From Larix kaempferi (lineage: Eukaryota; Streptophyta; Pinopsida; Pinales; Pinaceae), in the NCBI GenBank assembly GCA_027924585.1, contig BSBM01000140.1:4852001-4916000 (forward strand): a stretch of 64,000 bases of DNA, given 5' to 3'. The position numbers were made by a program, and so were the translations under genes. Positions 43,631 to 53,082 of this stretch are shown piece after piece. Position 1 is the first letter of the stretch. Every line of letters starts with the position of its first letter. A model generated the notes under the pieces. That model was given only the letters and a program-made list of their open reading frames with translations. It was not told where the DNA came from and made no database searches.

Positions 43631-44158
43631 TCATGCTAGAAGGCCAACTGAAACCGAGCACGAACTCAGTTTCTCTCTGGTCACTACCTTTGTGAACATG
43701 TCTGCAGGATTCTGGCTAGTATGTATCTTTTCCAACTTTAACAGTTCATCTTCCAGAACAGAGCGTATGAAATGGTACTTGAGCTGTATATGTTTAGTCC
43801 TGGAATGGAATGCTGAGTTCTTTGCAAGATGAATGGCACTCTGGCTGTCACTATACAGTCTGCTATCCTTCTGCTTCTTACCCACTTCCTCCATAAACCT
43901 CTGCAACCAAATCATCTCTTTACTGGCCTCTGTAATGGCAACATACTCTGCTTCTGTTGTAGAAAGTGCAACAACCTTCTGTAGTTTCGAAATCCAGCTT
44001 ACTGCTGTTCCACCTACAGTAAACACATACCCTGTGGTACTCCTCCTGCTATCCTTGTCACCTGCCATATCTGCATCAACATATCCCTGTAGAACAGTGT
44101 CTGAACCTCCAAAACATAATGCCTCAGTGGTAGTACCTCTCAAATACCTGAGAATCCA
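43631..44158 (-). CDS. RNase H domain of element D (copia)
   Basis: Minus strand, reading after the nonsense codon at 44159-44161 in the RT frame. The segment opens W-I-L-R-Y-L-R-G-T and holds all four RNase H positions: Y-V-D-A-D, T-T-E-A-E-Y-V-A, L-Y-S-D-S-Q-S and H-T-S-Q-N-P-A-D. It ends at 43631. Domain length and spacing look complete. The element's proteins are made as one polyprotein, so this part would not be translated unless the upstream stop is bypassed. Confidence 0.88.
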   Translation of the reverse strand, partial: WILRYLRGTTTEALCFGGSDTVLQGYVDADMAGDKDSRRSTTGYVFTVGGTAVSWISKLQKVVALSTTEAEYVAITEASKEMIWLQRFMEEVGKKQKDSRLYSDSQSAIHLAKNSAFHSRTKHIQLKYHFIRSVLEDELLKLEKIHTSQNPADMFTKVVTREKLSSCSVSVGLLA

Positions 44159-45880
44159 CTATACTGCCTTCCAATGTTCTTTACCTGGATTGTTCATATA
44201 TCTGCTCACAACTCCCACTGCATGTGCAATATCTGGTCTTGTGCACACCATGGCATACATCAAGCTGCCAACTGCTGATTGATAGGGAACCTTGGACATG
44301 TAATCTATCTCTTCTTGTGTCTTGGGACACATTTCCTTACTTAGACTGAAATGGCTAGCCAAAGGTGTACTTACAGGTTTTGCATTCTGCATTCTGAACC
44401 TCTCCAACACCTTTTGTATGTACTCACTTTGAGACAATGTCAATTTGCGATTTTTCCTGTCTCTCATTATTCTCATACCAAGGATTTGCTTTGCAGCACC
44501 CAAATCCTTCATCGCAAATGAATTAGCTAGCTTCCTTTTGAGTACATTTATATCCTGCATGTCAGACCCTGCAACAAGCATGTCATCCACATACAATAAC
44601 AAGATAATATATCTTCCATTGTCTAGCTTCTTGAAATAAACACAGTGATCAGAATGACATCTGCTATAACCTTGTTCTGTCATAAACCTGTCAAACTTTA
44701 GATACCACTGCCTTGGAGCTTGCTTCAAGCCATACAAGCTCTTTTTCAACCTGCATACCAGATCCTCCTTACCTTTGACCTCATACCCTTGTGGCTGCTG
44801 CATATATATTTCTTCCTCCAAATCCCCATGGAGGAAAGTTGTTTTTACATCTAATTGTTCAAGATGCAAATCTTCTACCGCCACTAGACTTAAGATAGTC
44901 CTAATTGAAGTCATCTTAACAACAGGAGAAAATATTTCATCAAAATCTATACCTTTCTTCTGTGCAAACCCCTTTACAACAAGTCTGGCCTTGTACCGCT
45001 TCTTACCTCCTTCTTCTTCCTTCAACCTGTAAATCCATTTGTTTTGCAATGCTCTTTTACCAGCAGGCAACTTAACCAAATCCCAAGTCTGGTTTCCTAC
45101 CAATGAGTCCATCTCCTCATTCATGCCTTGCTCCCACTTCTTTCTAGTTTCCACCTGCATTGCTTCTTCATAACATTCTGGTTCACCAAAATCAGTCATC
45201 AATAAATAATACATTGAAGGAGAGTATCGTTCAGGGAGTCTACTTAACCTGGTAGATCTTCTTACAGTTGCAGGAGTTTCGGGTACTTGCTGCTGCTCTT
45301 GATTTTCTGGCACCTTCGGAACTTCATTTTCTTTAACTTCATCAAGCACTATGTACTCTGTGCTTTCCTTTTCCTGTTTCTTTCCCTGCAACTGATCTTT
45401 ATACATGAACTTTTCATTGAATATCACATCTCTACTCCTGATGATTTTGTTATTTTCATAATCCCATAAACGATAACCAAATTCATCAACCCCATATCCA
45501 ATAAAGGTACATTTCTTGGATTTAGCTTCAAGCTTTGTTCTATTTTCTTTATCAATATGGACAAATGCTTCACAACCAAACATTCTCAGAAATGAGTAGT
45601 TTACCTTTTTATCTGTCCATGCTTCCTCTGGAATACCACCATCCAAAGCACTTGAAGGTCCTCTGTTTATTAAATAAACAACAGTATTTACAGCATCCGC
45701 CCAAAACTGTAAGGGCAACCCTGCATGCAGTCGCATACACCTTGCACGCTCCATGATCGTTCTGTTCATCCTTTCTGACACACCCATTTTCCTGTGGTGT
45801 TCCTGGGACTGTCTTCTCTCTACGAATCCCATGGTATGAACAGTAACTATCAAATTCCTTGCCACAGTACTCACCTCCAT
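44159..45880 (-). CDS. Integrase C-terminus and reverse transcriptase of element D (copia)
   Basis: This 573-aa minus-strand frame contains the integrase end (F-W-A-D-A-V-N-T, then F-G-C-E-A-F-V-H near residue 100), a spacer with repeated Glu/Pro, and copia RT: K-W-I-Y-R-L-K, Q-L-D-V-K-T-T-F-L-H-G, S-L-Y-G-L-K-Q-A-P-R-Q-W and catalytic Y-V-D-D-M-L-V-A-G (complement at about 44568-44597). It ends at a TAG (44159-44161) where related elements have Lys. Its upstream part overlaps the end of the preceding frame because of the 1-bp insertion near 45783-45785; real translation would enter from that frame. RT motifs are all intact. Confidence 0.9.
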   Translation of the reverse strand: MEVSTVARNLIVTVHTMGFVERRQSQEHHRKMGVSERMNRTIMERARCMRLHAGLPLQFWADAVNTVVYLINRGPSSALDGGIPEEAWTDKKVNYSFLRMFGCEAFVHIDKENRTKLEAKSKKCTFIGYGVDEFGYRLWDYENNKIIRSRDVIFNEKFMYKDQLQGKKQEKESTEYIVLDEVKENEVPKVPENQEQQQVPETPATVRRSTRLSRLPERYSPSMYYLLMTDFGEPECYEEAMQVETRKKWEQGMNEEMDSLVGNQTWDLVKLPAGKRALQNKWIYRLKEEEGGKKRYKARLVVKGFAQKKGIDFDEIFSPVVKMTSIRTILSLVAVEDLHLEQLDVKTTFLHGDLEEEIYMQQPQGYEVKGKEDLVCRLKKSLYGLKQAPRQWYLKFDRFMTEQGYSRCHSDHCVYFKKLDNGRYIILLLYVDDMLVAGSDMQDINVLKRKLANSFAMKDLGAAKQILGMRIMRDRKNRKLTLSQSEYIQKVLERFRMQNAKPVSTPLASHFSLSKEMCPKTQEEIDYMSKVPYQSAVGSLMYAMVCTRPDIAHAVGVVSRYMNNPGKEHWKAV

Positions 45881-47519
45881 TATCAGATCTGAGACACTTC
45901 AATCTTTTTCCTGTCTCATTCTCAACCAAAGCTTTCCACTTCTTAAAAGTAGCAAACACATCAGATTTCTGTCTAATGCAATAAACCCAAGTTTTTCTAG
46001 TTGCATCATCAATAAATGTAACATAATAATGAGAGCCACCAAGAGATTGTACCTGAGCTGGTCCCCATACATCTGTATGCACAAGCTCTAATTTTTCATT
46101 CTTCTTCTGTTTCCCAACCCTGAGAAATCTGACTCTCTTCTGTTTTCCATAAACACAGTTTTCACAGAATTCCAAACTTACCTGCTTCAAATCCGGCAGC
46201 AACTTCCTTGAGTGGAGAATCTGCATCCCCTTCTCACTCATGTGGCCAAGCCTATGATGCCACAATGCTGTATCTGTTCCTGTGGAAGCTAAAGAGATAG
46301 AATGGTCAGTATTATGAGGACATAAATACAACGTACCTACTCTGTCTCCTTTTGCTATCACCATTGATCCTTTGGTGATCTTCCACCACTTTTCTCCGAA
46401 CGTAGATAGACAGCCGCCATCTCCCAACTGCCCTGTTGAGATCAGATTTCTTTTCATAGCAGGAATATGCCTAACATCTTTCAACAACCAATCAGTTCCA
46501 TTCTTAACTTTTATCCATACCTTACCCATTCCAACAATTTTACATGGCTCATCATCACCCAATAAAACATGTCCAAAATCGCCAGGAACATACTCATGAA
46601 AGTATTTCCTATGGGGTGTAGCATGACATGAAGCTCCTGAATCTACTACCCAATAATCACTAGTATTATCTAATGCAAGAATCAAAGCATCTTGTAACAC
46701 ATCACCTGCTACATTTGCTTCCTGGGTAGTCTCCTTCTGTGCATCTCCTTTCTTCTTTAGAGATTTGCAGTCTTTCTTCAGATGTCCTTTCTTTCCACAG
46801 TTCCAGCACTCTATCTTTCCCAGTCTGGACTTGGATCTGCCCGTTTTAGACTTTCCACGATTACCTTGGCTCTTTCCTCTCTCCTTTTGTCTTCCTCTGC
46901 TTTCCATGGTCAACGCATTACCTGATGTCTCACCTGTGCTTTTTCTTCGCATTTCCTCGCTAAGAATAACACCAATAACATCATCAAATTTCAAGGTGTT
47001 TGAACCAGAGACAGAGTTACTTACAGCCATGACCAAGCTATTCCAGTTTTCTGGCAATGAACACAAGATTAGAAGAGCCCTAACCTCATCATCAAAGGTC
47101 ACACTTACAGAACTTAGCTGATTTGTAACCGTATTAAACTCATTTAAATGATCAGTAACAGATCCACCTTCAGACATCTTCATATTAAATAAACGCTTCA
47201 TTAGAAATACCTTGTTGGAAGCCGAGGGTTTTTCATACAGCTTACCCAATGCTTTCATCAAACCCTCTGTTGTCGTTTCTTTTGAGATATTGAAAGCCAC
47301 CGACGAAGCCAGGCTCAACCGTATTGTTTCCAGAGCCTTTCTGTCAAGAACCACCCATTCTTCGTCCTTCATAGTCGTCGGCTGCTTTGCTTTTCCTCCC
47401 AACGGTAGGTATAAATCCTTCTGGTACAGATAGTCCTCCATTTGCATCTTCCATAACCCGAAGTTTTGGCCGTTAAAATTCTCGACCTTAAACTTTCCTT
47501 CTTCTGCCATTGCTCCCAC
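45609..47519 (-). CDS. Gag, protease and integrase N-terminal part of element D (copia)
   Basis: Minus-strand frame from ATG 47519 (or 47510). Residues 1-215 are a copia gag (UBN2-like, W-K-M-Q-M-E-D-Y-L). A basic stretch leads to an intact zinc knuckle C-W-N-C-G-K-K-G-H-L-K-K-D-C near residue 237. The protease motif V-V-D-S-G-A-S-C-H-A is near 290. The integrase zinc module (W-H-H-R-L-G-H ... C-E-N-C) is near 425-460. Core Asp residues lie in H-T-D-V-W-G and S-D-N-G-G-E-Y, and P-Q-E-N-G is near 576. There an extra G in a GGG run (complement 45783-45785) shifts the frame, so the last ~50 residues are meaningless. Identity to the Tnt1/Tork type is from the motif set. Confidence 0.92.
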   Translation of the reverse strand: MGAMAEEGKFKVENFNGQNFGLWKMQMEDYLYQKDLYLPLGGKAKQPTTMKDEEWVVLDRKALETIRLSLASSVAFNISKETTTEGLMKALGKLYEKPSASNKVFLMKRLFNMKMSEGGSVTDHLNEFNTVTNQLSSVSVTFDDEVRALLILCSLPENWNSLVMAVSNSVSGSNTLKFDDVIGVILSEEMRRKSTGETSGNALTMESRGRQKERGKSQGNRGKSKTGRSKSRLGKIECWNCGKKGHLKKDCKSLKKKGDAQKETTQEANVAGDVLQDALILALDNTSDYWVVDSGASCHATPHRKYFHEYVPGDFGHVLLGDDEPCKIVGMGKVWIKVKNGTDWLLKDVRHIPAMKRNLISTGQLGDGGCLSTFGEKWWKITKGSMVIAKGDRVGTLYLCPHNTDHSISLASTGTDTALWHHRLGHMSEKGMQILHSRKLLPDLKQVSLEFCENCVYGKQKRVRFLRVGKQKKNEKLELVHTDVWGPAQVQSLGGSHYYVTFIDDATRKTWVYCIRQKSDVFATFKKWKALVENETGKRLKCLRSDNGGEYCGKEFDSYCSYHGIRREKTVPGTPQENGCVRKDEQNDHGACKVYATACRVALTVLGGCCKYCCLFNKQRTFKCFGWWYSRGSMDR

Positions 47520-47568
47520 TCGAACCAGAAACCCTAGCTTCCTGCGGGTTTATCTGCCAAATAGACCT

Positions 47569-47583
47569 TTGGCTCTGATACCA
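47569..47583 (-). other. Primer binding site of element D (initiator-Met)
   Basis: The minus strand reads TGGTATCAGAGCCAA, the full initiator-Met tRNA site, two bases from the LTR. It identifies the right LTR as the 5' LTR. Confidence 0.93.
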
Positions 47584-47585
47584 AT

Positions 47586-48204
47586 TGTTAGAAAAACAGG
47601 ATCGCAGAGAAATAACAATAAACAGAAATGCAAATATAATCACACATACACATTACAAGAGAGACACAGATATATCGTGGTTCACCCAACTTGGGCTACG
47701 TCCACACTGAATTTGCCAGTCCTTATTATTATTACCGTCCAGCAAGTCGAAGGGATACAACCTGCAGCACAACCGCTGCACTTCCTCTTCTCTGTTTTAC
47801 AGTCTCTCTCCAGATCTCAAAGATCTTTACAATGCATAAAACCTAATACATCAACCCTAGCCGTATTACAATGTCCTTCTTTTATAAGGGAAATACAATG
47901 GGAAAATACCACGGGATACCCAAAACCATGGGCCCGTAAAACAGCTGGCAAAAACAACCCCAAAAATTTCCTTCGGGGGCGTTGCCCCCGAAGCCCCATT
48001 TCTCGGGGGCGCTGCCCCCGAACCCCCGCCGGGGGACCGCTGGCCCCCGGACCCCCTGGAACCCCGTGGGGGGGCGATGCCCCCCCCACACCCCCCCGCT
48101 GGGGTGAGTGTACAGTCCACCTACATATCATATAGAACTGGGGTACAAACACGGCTGATACAATATCATCTATGAGACTAGAAGATCTGGCTCCACAACC
48201 AACA
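47586..48204 (-). repeat. Element D 5' LTR (minus-strand sense)
   Basis: 619 bp, TGTTAG to CAACA. The TATA complement tttataag lies near 47880. It is followed by the GATAG duplication and then element C sequence. Confidence 0.95.
47972..48088. repeat. GC-rich hairpin cluster in element D 5' LTR
   Basis: Same three hairpins as at 43325-43430, plus a fourth palindromic CCCCCGCCGGGGG unit near 48023-48037. The 12-bp length difference between the LTRs lies here, as expected for slippage or template switching at hairpins. Confidence 0.83.
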
Positions 48205-48287
48205 GATAGTACAGCGATGGAAAAGTGCTGATCAACAGCATCCAGTTGAGGTGGCTCGGGATGAGCCACAAGTTTTTGTTGGGGGCC
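48205..48287 (+). other. Element C 3' end between D and the 3' LTR
   Basis: Begins with the second GATAG and ends with tgttgggggcc, a G-rich tract that probably primed plus-strand synthesis of C. No gene is visible. Confidence 0.6.
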
Positions 48288-49005
48288 TATTGGCATGGGA
48301 TAGATCTGCAGGAAGTGCGGAAGCCGACAGGTGCGAAAGGGTCATTCTGCGAAAGAAGGATCATTCGCGGTATCCTCGGGAGCGTAAGAATTGTTAGATG
48401 AGTTAAGTCGATCATGTGGACCATTTTGTAATAGAATAGAAGCATATAAATAGAATATGATTGTAATCATAAGGACATCGAAGTTTGGGAGCATCATCCT
48501 ATCTTTTGGCTTTGGGTTGTATCCGCGGTATGACGTCTTGACCGTTTCTGTGAGGTTTAATCCACAGGTTTGGTGAATGAATGGAGATGTTTGGTTATGA
48601 TGTAAACTCTGTATTTTATCTTTTGCAATGATGAATGGGAATTGTGTTATGTGAATGTTTACATTGATTGATGTGAATATGTTGTGGAAGTTATGCTAAT
48701 ATGAATACATATGTCGAAGCTGTTGTTCTGAATGTTTGTTGAAATATGCGAATGATAAGTTAGTAGTATATTGTGAATGTTATGATCTCTAGTTAGTGCA
48801 AAGGTAGTGTGTGCATATCCTCTACACAATTGCGGAAACTTGGTTCTAGTAGCCCCCTTATCCATCTCGGGTGAGACTGCACTTACTCTGCAAGTGTTGC
48901 TGGAAAGGGTTACACCTTTTTGGGCCGATGTATAAGGGAGCTTGGGTCGGTAGTTTGTTGGCAATAGTATGAAGTGAACCCTTGTCAAAAGGCACTGCAT
49001 CAACA
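48288..49005 (+). repeat. Element C 3' LTR
   Basis: 718 bp, aligned with 27279-27996. TATA box at 48445-48452. Ends CAACA at 49005, next to element E's gag. Confidence 0.87.
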
Positions 49006-50300
49006 TTTTCCGAAGTTCTACTTCTAGGGGAAACCCTTTACCATTGAATCTCAGTATTCCTATAGGAACCAATGGACCATGGGACAGTAATTCAAATTGG
49101 GGTTATGCTCCACATGTGAGTGGAAATGCCTCAAGAATTCATCATCCAACTTTTCCTAGCATAAATCCTGTGGGAAATCCCATACCCCCAACAGGTAGCA
49201 CACCAAGAGGAAATCCACCTATCAACCTTATTCAACCATGGGATGGGAAAGTTCCTAGAAGTAACCAATCTTCTTGGGTACCACCTACACAAGAGGGAAA
49301 TCAACCTTGGAACACTTTTCAAAACCAAGGAAACAATCAATGGAGTGGTCAGATTCTGCCATGTAACCAATCTTATTGGAGTCCACCTCCGGAAGGGCGA
49401 AATCGACCCATTAATACTATCTAGCAATAGAATGATAATGTTCTAGCAAGTAACCAATCTTATTATAACATACCTCCATATGGTGGAAATCCATACATGC
49501 ATCTTGTTCCACAATGTAATGGACAACATTCAGGAAGCAACCAATCTTTTTGGATGTCATCTCCGCAAAGAGGTAATCCTTCTTGGAATGCTTTTCGATC
49601 CCAAGGAAAACAACAATGGATCCATCAATCTTCACCCCCATATCAAAATTTTTCTACAACACCAATAAAATCACCATTTCTAGCCACATTGAATCTACCG
49701 GATTTATCCCAGCTAACTAATTATCCTATTCTACATTTGAATGGATGGCCAACCATACCAGCTAAAATACCCTCAGACATACCCAACTTTGATGGAAAAC
49801 CAGGGGAATATCCATCAAATCATGTGATGACATTCCATTTGTGGTGTTCATCCAATTCCCTAGTTGATGATAGTGTTAGGTTAAGGTTGTTTCAGTGGAC
49901 CCTAATGGAATTGTTGTGAAATGGTACATTGAATTTCCACGCAATAATTTCACAGAATTTTCATCTTTAGCTATGGTCTTTCTGACACATTTTCAATTAC
50001 CTATTTGCTTTTAGACGGGAACAAAACTTTAAAATTCACTTAGTCATCCCACTGCTCCTCACATATCAGATCATATCCACGAGTGGAGGAGGGACCGAAG
50101 GCTGATAAAATATGAAATCCCTAATCAATTCTTAGCATATTGGTTCATAAAATCACTATTACCTACTCCTGCCAAATATGTAGACATGTGAGGATCCATG
50201 ACCGAAAAAAAACTCATTCAAAGTGCTCAATAGATGTATTTGATATATTCCCAATCGGGCACACTTTATTATTTAATACCTCATGCTATAATATGTGCAT
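49006..50300 (+). pseudogene. Gag of element E, repeat region and capsid-like domain
   Basis: Continues E's gag after element C. From 49044 a Pro/Asn/Trp-rich stretch contains repeated units built on S-N-Q-S-x-W, a Gly-Asn-Pro segment and a Q-G-x2-Q-W end (about 49250, 49360, 49450, 49530, up to 49650). A gag capsid-like domain follows: N-F-D-G-K-P-G-E-Y near 49790, H-V-M-T-F-H-L-W-C-S-S, and R-L-F-Q-W-T-L near 49900. A stop near 49918 and others to 50300 break it. The repeat region is unusual for gag, which normally starts close to the capsid fold. Confidence 0.65.
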
Positions 50301-51030
50301 CCAAATCTAGCTAGGCAAGCAAAAGGACGTCATACTAATGTTGTGATTGGATCCATCAACCAACTTGAACAGATCACCCAACAATTGTGACAAATTTCGG
50401 TTCATACTTTGCAACTCACAGTTGGCCAGGAAACACAACAATCCACAACTCCCACCCAAACTTATGAAGTACTTACGGTTCAAACGGCAGACCCAAAAGA
50501 AAAAAAAGAAGAATCCCAATGCTAATTATGGGACATTAGATGCACCTAAGGTGAATAATCCTATGGGAGGCAATCATGAAAACCGGATAAACAAATACCC
50601 TTGTAAAAGTTTCCAAGGAGATCATCCTACTAACCTTTTTCCTCATATAGATGATATTCATTGAATGTTGGCGTAGCGAGGAGGTAAACAACCACCTTCC
50701 ATCCTAAATCAACCTTTCCCCCAAAAACAAAATATGGTTGTTTCAACGCCAGTACCTCCACCAGGAGGAAACCAGGAAAACCCCCCACAAGGAAGAAATC
50801 CACACAATGCTAATATCTTCACAATTGGTGAACATGAAATAAACATTCAAATAAGGGCTCATTCTTATGACATAGCTTCGAAAGATGCAGAAAAAAATGG
50901 ATCTCATCCTAGTGGTTCTCTAACCATTGAGAATCCAACCATAGACATAGTACCTCGACCTCCAAAAGGGGTTTTCCATAGAACAACACAAAATCCTAAT
51001 GCATGAGCTTCTAAAAACTACAATGTGGTT
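50301..51030 (+). pseudogene. Gag C-terminal / pre-protease region of element E
   Basis: Gln-rich helical segment (T-N-V-V-I-G-S-I-N-Q-L-E-Q-I-T) at 50337-50520, then a Pro-rich frame at 50734-51006. No zinc knuckle or protease motif is seen. The sequence jumps straight to an RNase H end at ~51035, so protease and most of RT are deleted. Confidence 0.5.
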
Positions 51031-51250
51031 GAAGAACCCCATGAAACACATCCATCCAAAAACGACCATAATGGTTGATATGAACCCCATGAAACACATC
51101 CTGTCTCGCCATATAATTGGTGGAAAATATTCAAAATGGATAGTAATTTTGCAAGAATTTGATCTCGAGTTAGAAAACGCTAAAGCCAAAAAATCATTGG
51201 CATTCGCTGAACTAATGTCATAGTTACCCTGTGAGAAAGGGGATATTGTA
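51031..51250 (+). pseudogene. Ty3 RNase H C-terminal remnant of element E
   Basis: N-P-M-K-H-I-L-S-R-H, G-K-Y-S-K-W-I-V-I-L-Q-E-F-D-L-E and K-S-L-A-F-A-E-L are the end of a gypsy RNase H. A 20-bp direct repeat (aaccccatgaaacacatcc) at 51036 and 51081 marks the left junction, suggesting recombination or slippage accompanied the deletion. Confidence 0.68.
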
Positions 51251-52538
51251 TTTGATGAATCTTGGGCAGATGAACATGTATTTCTCATCACGACATCAGA
51301 TCCTTGGTATGGAATAGTTATCACATATCTGCAAACCCAAAGGATTGATCCTCAGTTTCTACGATTGAACGACGTCACATTCAGCACCAAGCACGAAGAT
51401 ACCTCATCACAGGGGATACTTTGTATCGTCGAGGAGTAGACATGATCTTAAGACATTTTTTAGTACACAAGGAAGGTGAACAAATTTTGAATGATTTCTA
51501 GCTGGGGCATGTGGTTGTCATCTTTATGGGTTGGAAACTTCCCAGAAAATCTTGCGTGCAGGATACTTTTGGCCTACAATATTCAAAGATTACATCAATG
51601 TTGTTAAAACATGTCACCCTTTCCAAATATACACAAGACAAATGCACGCACATCCTGCTCCATTACACCCTGTAGTAAGTGTCGGTCCATTTTAAAAATG
51701 GTCCATTGATTTTATGACAATCAACCCGCCTTCAGCTAATGGCCACCACTACATTATCATAGCAGTGGACTACTTCACTAAGTGGGATAAGGCGATGCGT
51801 ATATTCAACTGCACGGGTAAAAGTGCAGCATACTTCCTATTCAATCACGTCATAGAAAGGTTTGGTGTACCCAAAGAGATCATTATTGATAACGAAAGTC
51901 ATTTTAGGAATTCCTTTATGGATGAACTTACCAATAGGTTAGGATTGTGGTAGGAATTTTCCTCCCCATATTACGCTCAAGCTAAAAGACAAGTCGAAGC
52001 CATCAACAAGGTTTTGAAAACTATGTTGCAAAGGATGATTGATAAGAATAAAAATAACTGGCATTTAATGTTGTTTACCGCTCTTTGGGATTACCATACC
52101 AATTCTAAAACTGGAACCGGATTCACTCTTTTCCAATTGGTTTATGGAGATGAAGTTTTGTTTCCAATTGAATGCAAAATCCCATCATTAAAAATAGAAG
52201 TCAAAATCCTACCTAACACTTCTGTAGAAGAAGAAAGGCTTCTCAATATTCATTCTCTTGATGAAAGTAGAAGGGAAGCTTCTCTAAATGTGGAATCACA
52301 CAAGAAAATGGTTAAAACACAATATGACAAGTCTACCCGTCCCTAAGTATTTTTTGAAGGTGATTTGGTTTTAGTTTATGATAAAAACCAAGACAAAATA
52401 GGAGAAGGGAAATTTGTATCAAAATGGTTTGGCCCACTTGTAGTCAAAATTGTGTTAAAGAGAGGAGCTTTTGAATTAATCAATTATGATGGGGAACCTA
52501 TGTCAGAGATCATAAATGGTCTCTATCTGAAGAAATAA
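51251..52538 (+). pseudogene. Integrase of element E
   Basis: A decayed zinc-module region (51350-51690) precedes the core. Catalytic residues are all visible: Asp in V-D-Y-F-T-K-W, Asp in I-I-I-D-N-E-S-H-F and Glu in Q-V-E-A-I-N-K (after a stop at about 51951). The C-terminal part includes E-G-D-L-V-L-V-Y and W-F-G-P-L-V-V, a GPY/F-like module, ending TAA near 52538. Stops at 51951 and 52344 separate otherwise continuous pieces. Confidence 0.83.
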
Positions 52539-52659
52539 TTCGCGTAGGCATTGATGCCTTGCAACACTTGTTGTATTATGTTGTATTATTTGTATAAACT
52601 TTTGTACATTAGTTATTTCGGGAACACACTTATCTTGTTTGGCATTTTCACTTTGGTAG

Positions 52660-53082
52660 ATGGCACAAGAAAGCTTCACATATTTGGGATATGCGGATGG
52701 CGCCAACTGTAGTTCTCGGAATATTACTTCTGCCACATGGGTGATTTTCACACCTAATGATGAGGTTTTTAGTTCAGGAGGCTTTTGTCTTGGATCTGCA
52801 ACCAACAATGTTGCAGAATACAATGTAGACAATAGGATTCTTATCAAGGATGTCACCCTTGGCATCCGACGAATAACCGTCAAACTGGACTCGGAATTAG
52901 TTGTATCGCCATTAAATGGTTAGTATCAGGTTCAGATTCCTTTGTTGTTTAGAAATTTTCTACAGGTACATCTTTTACAATGTCAATTCGAGTTCATTGA
53001 ATATCTTCACGTTCCTAGAAGTCTGAATAGCTTGTATGATTCCTCATCCAACTACGTACTTGATTGGCATCTAATTTATTAA
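52660..53082 (+). pseudogene. Archaeal-type RNase H of element E, downstream of integrase
   Basis: Starts at its own ATG 52660, 122 bp after the integrase stop. Acidic positions: Y-A-D-G-A near residue 8, N-N-V-A-E-Y (Glu), K-L-D-S-E-L-V (Asp), and after a stop at about 52921 a D in the Y-D-S-S-S-N position. The G-G-F-C-L-G-S-A-T-N-N-V-A-E-Y block and L-D-W-H end are typical of the extra plant/archaeal RNase H. Position 3' of integrase and as a separate frame is unlike A, where the domain is before RT. A frameshift lies near 52830. Confidence 0.78.

Larger units (their letters stand above)
42939..48204 (-). mobile_element. Element D: young Ty1/copia (Tork/Tnt1-like) element, nearly intact
   Basis: LTRs lie at 42939-43545 and 47586-48204. 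An exact 5-bp target duplication GATAG sits at 42934-42938 and 48205-48209. The primer site is beside the right LTR, so the element runs on the minus strand. By eye the LTRs differ at about five substitutions plus one 12-bp indel in ~600 bp, making it the youngest element here. The 5.3 kb element has gag-protease-integrase, RT and RNase H in order. Only two lesions stand out: a 1-bp insertion in the integrase core and a nonsense codon between RT and RNase H. Confidence 0.95.
27279..49005 (+). mobile_element. Element C: Ty3/gypsy retrotransposon, split by copia elements B and D
   Basis: LTRs of equal length (718 bp) lie at 27279-27996 and 48288-49005. E's sequence on both sides shows ATTTT (27273-27277, and atttt at 49005-49009 if the last LTR base is shared), so a target duplication is likely. 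Inside are an Arg-type primer site, gag with zinc knuckles, protease, a second gag-like module, RT, RNase H and integrase, all plus strand. Without B and D the element is about 9.3 kb. Many stops and frameshifts show it is old. Confidence 0.85.

Noticed and set aside
47569-47583. tRNA-like sequence
   Set aside because: Only the 15-nt primer site complementary to initiator tRNA-Met is present, not a tRNA gene.
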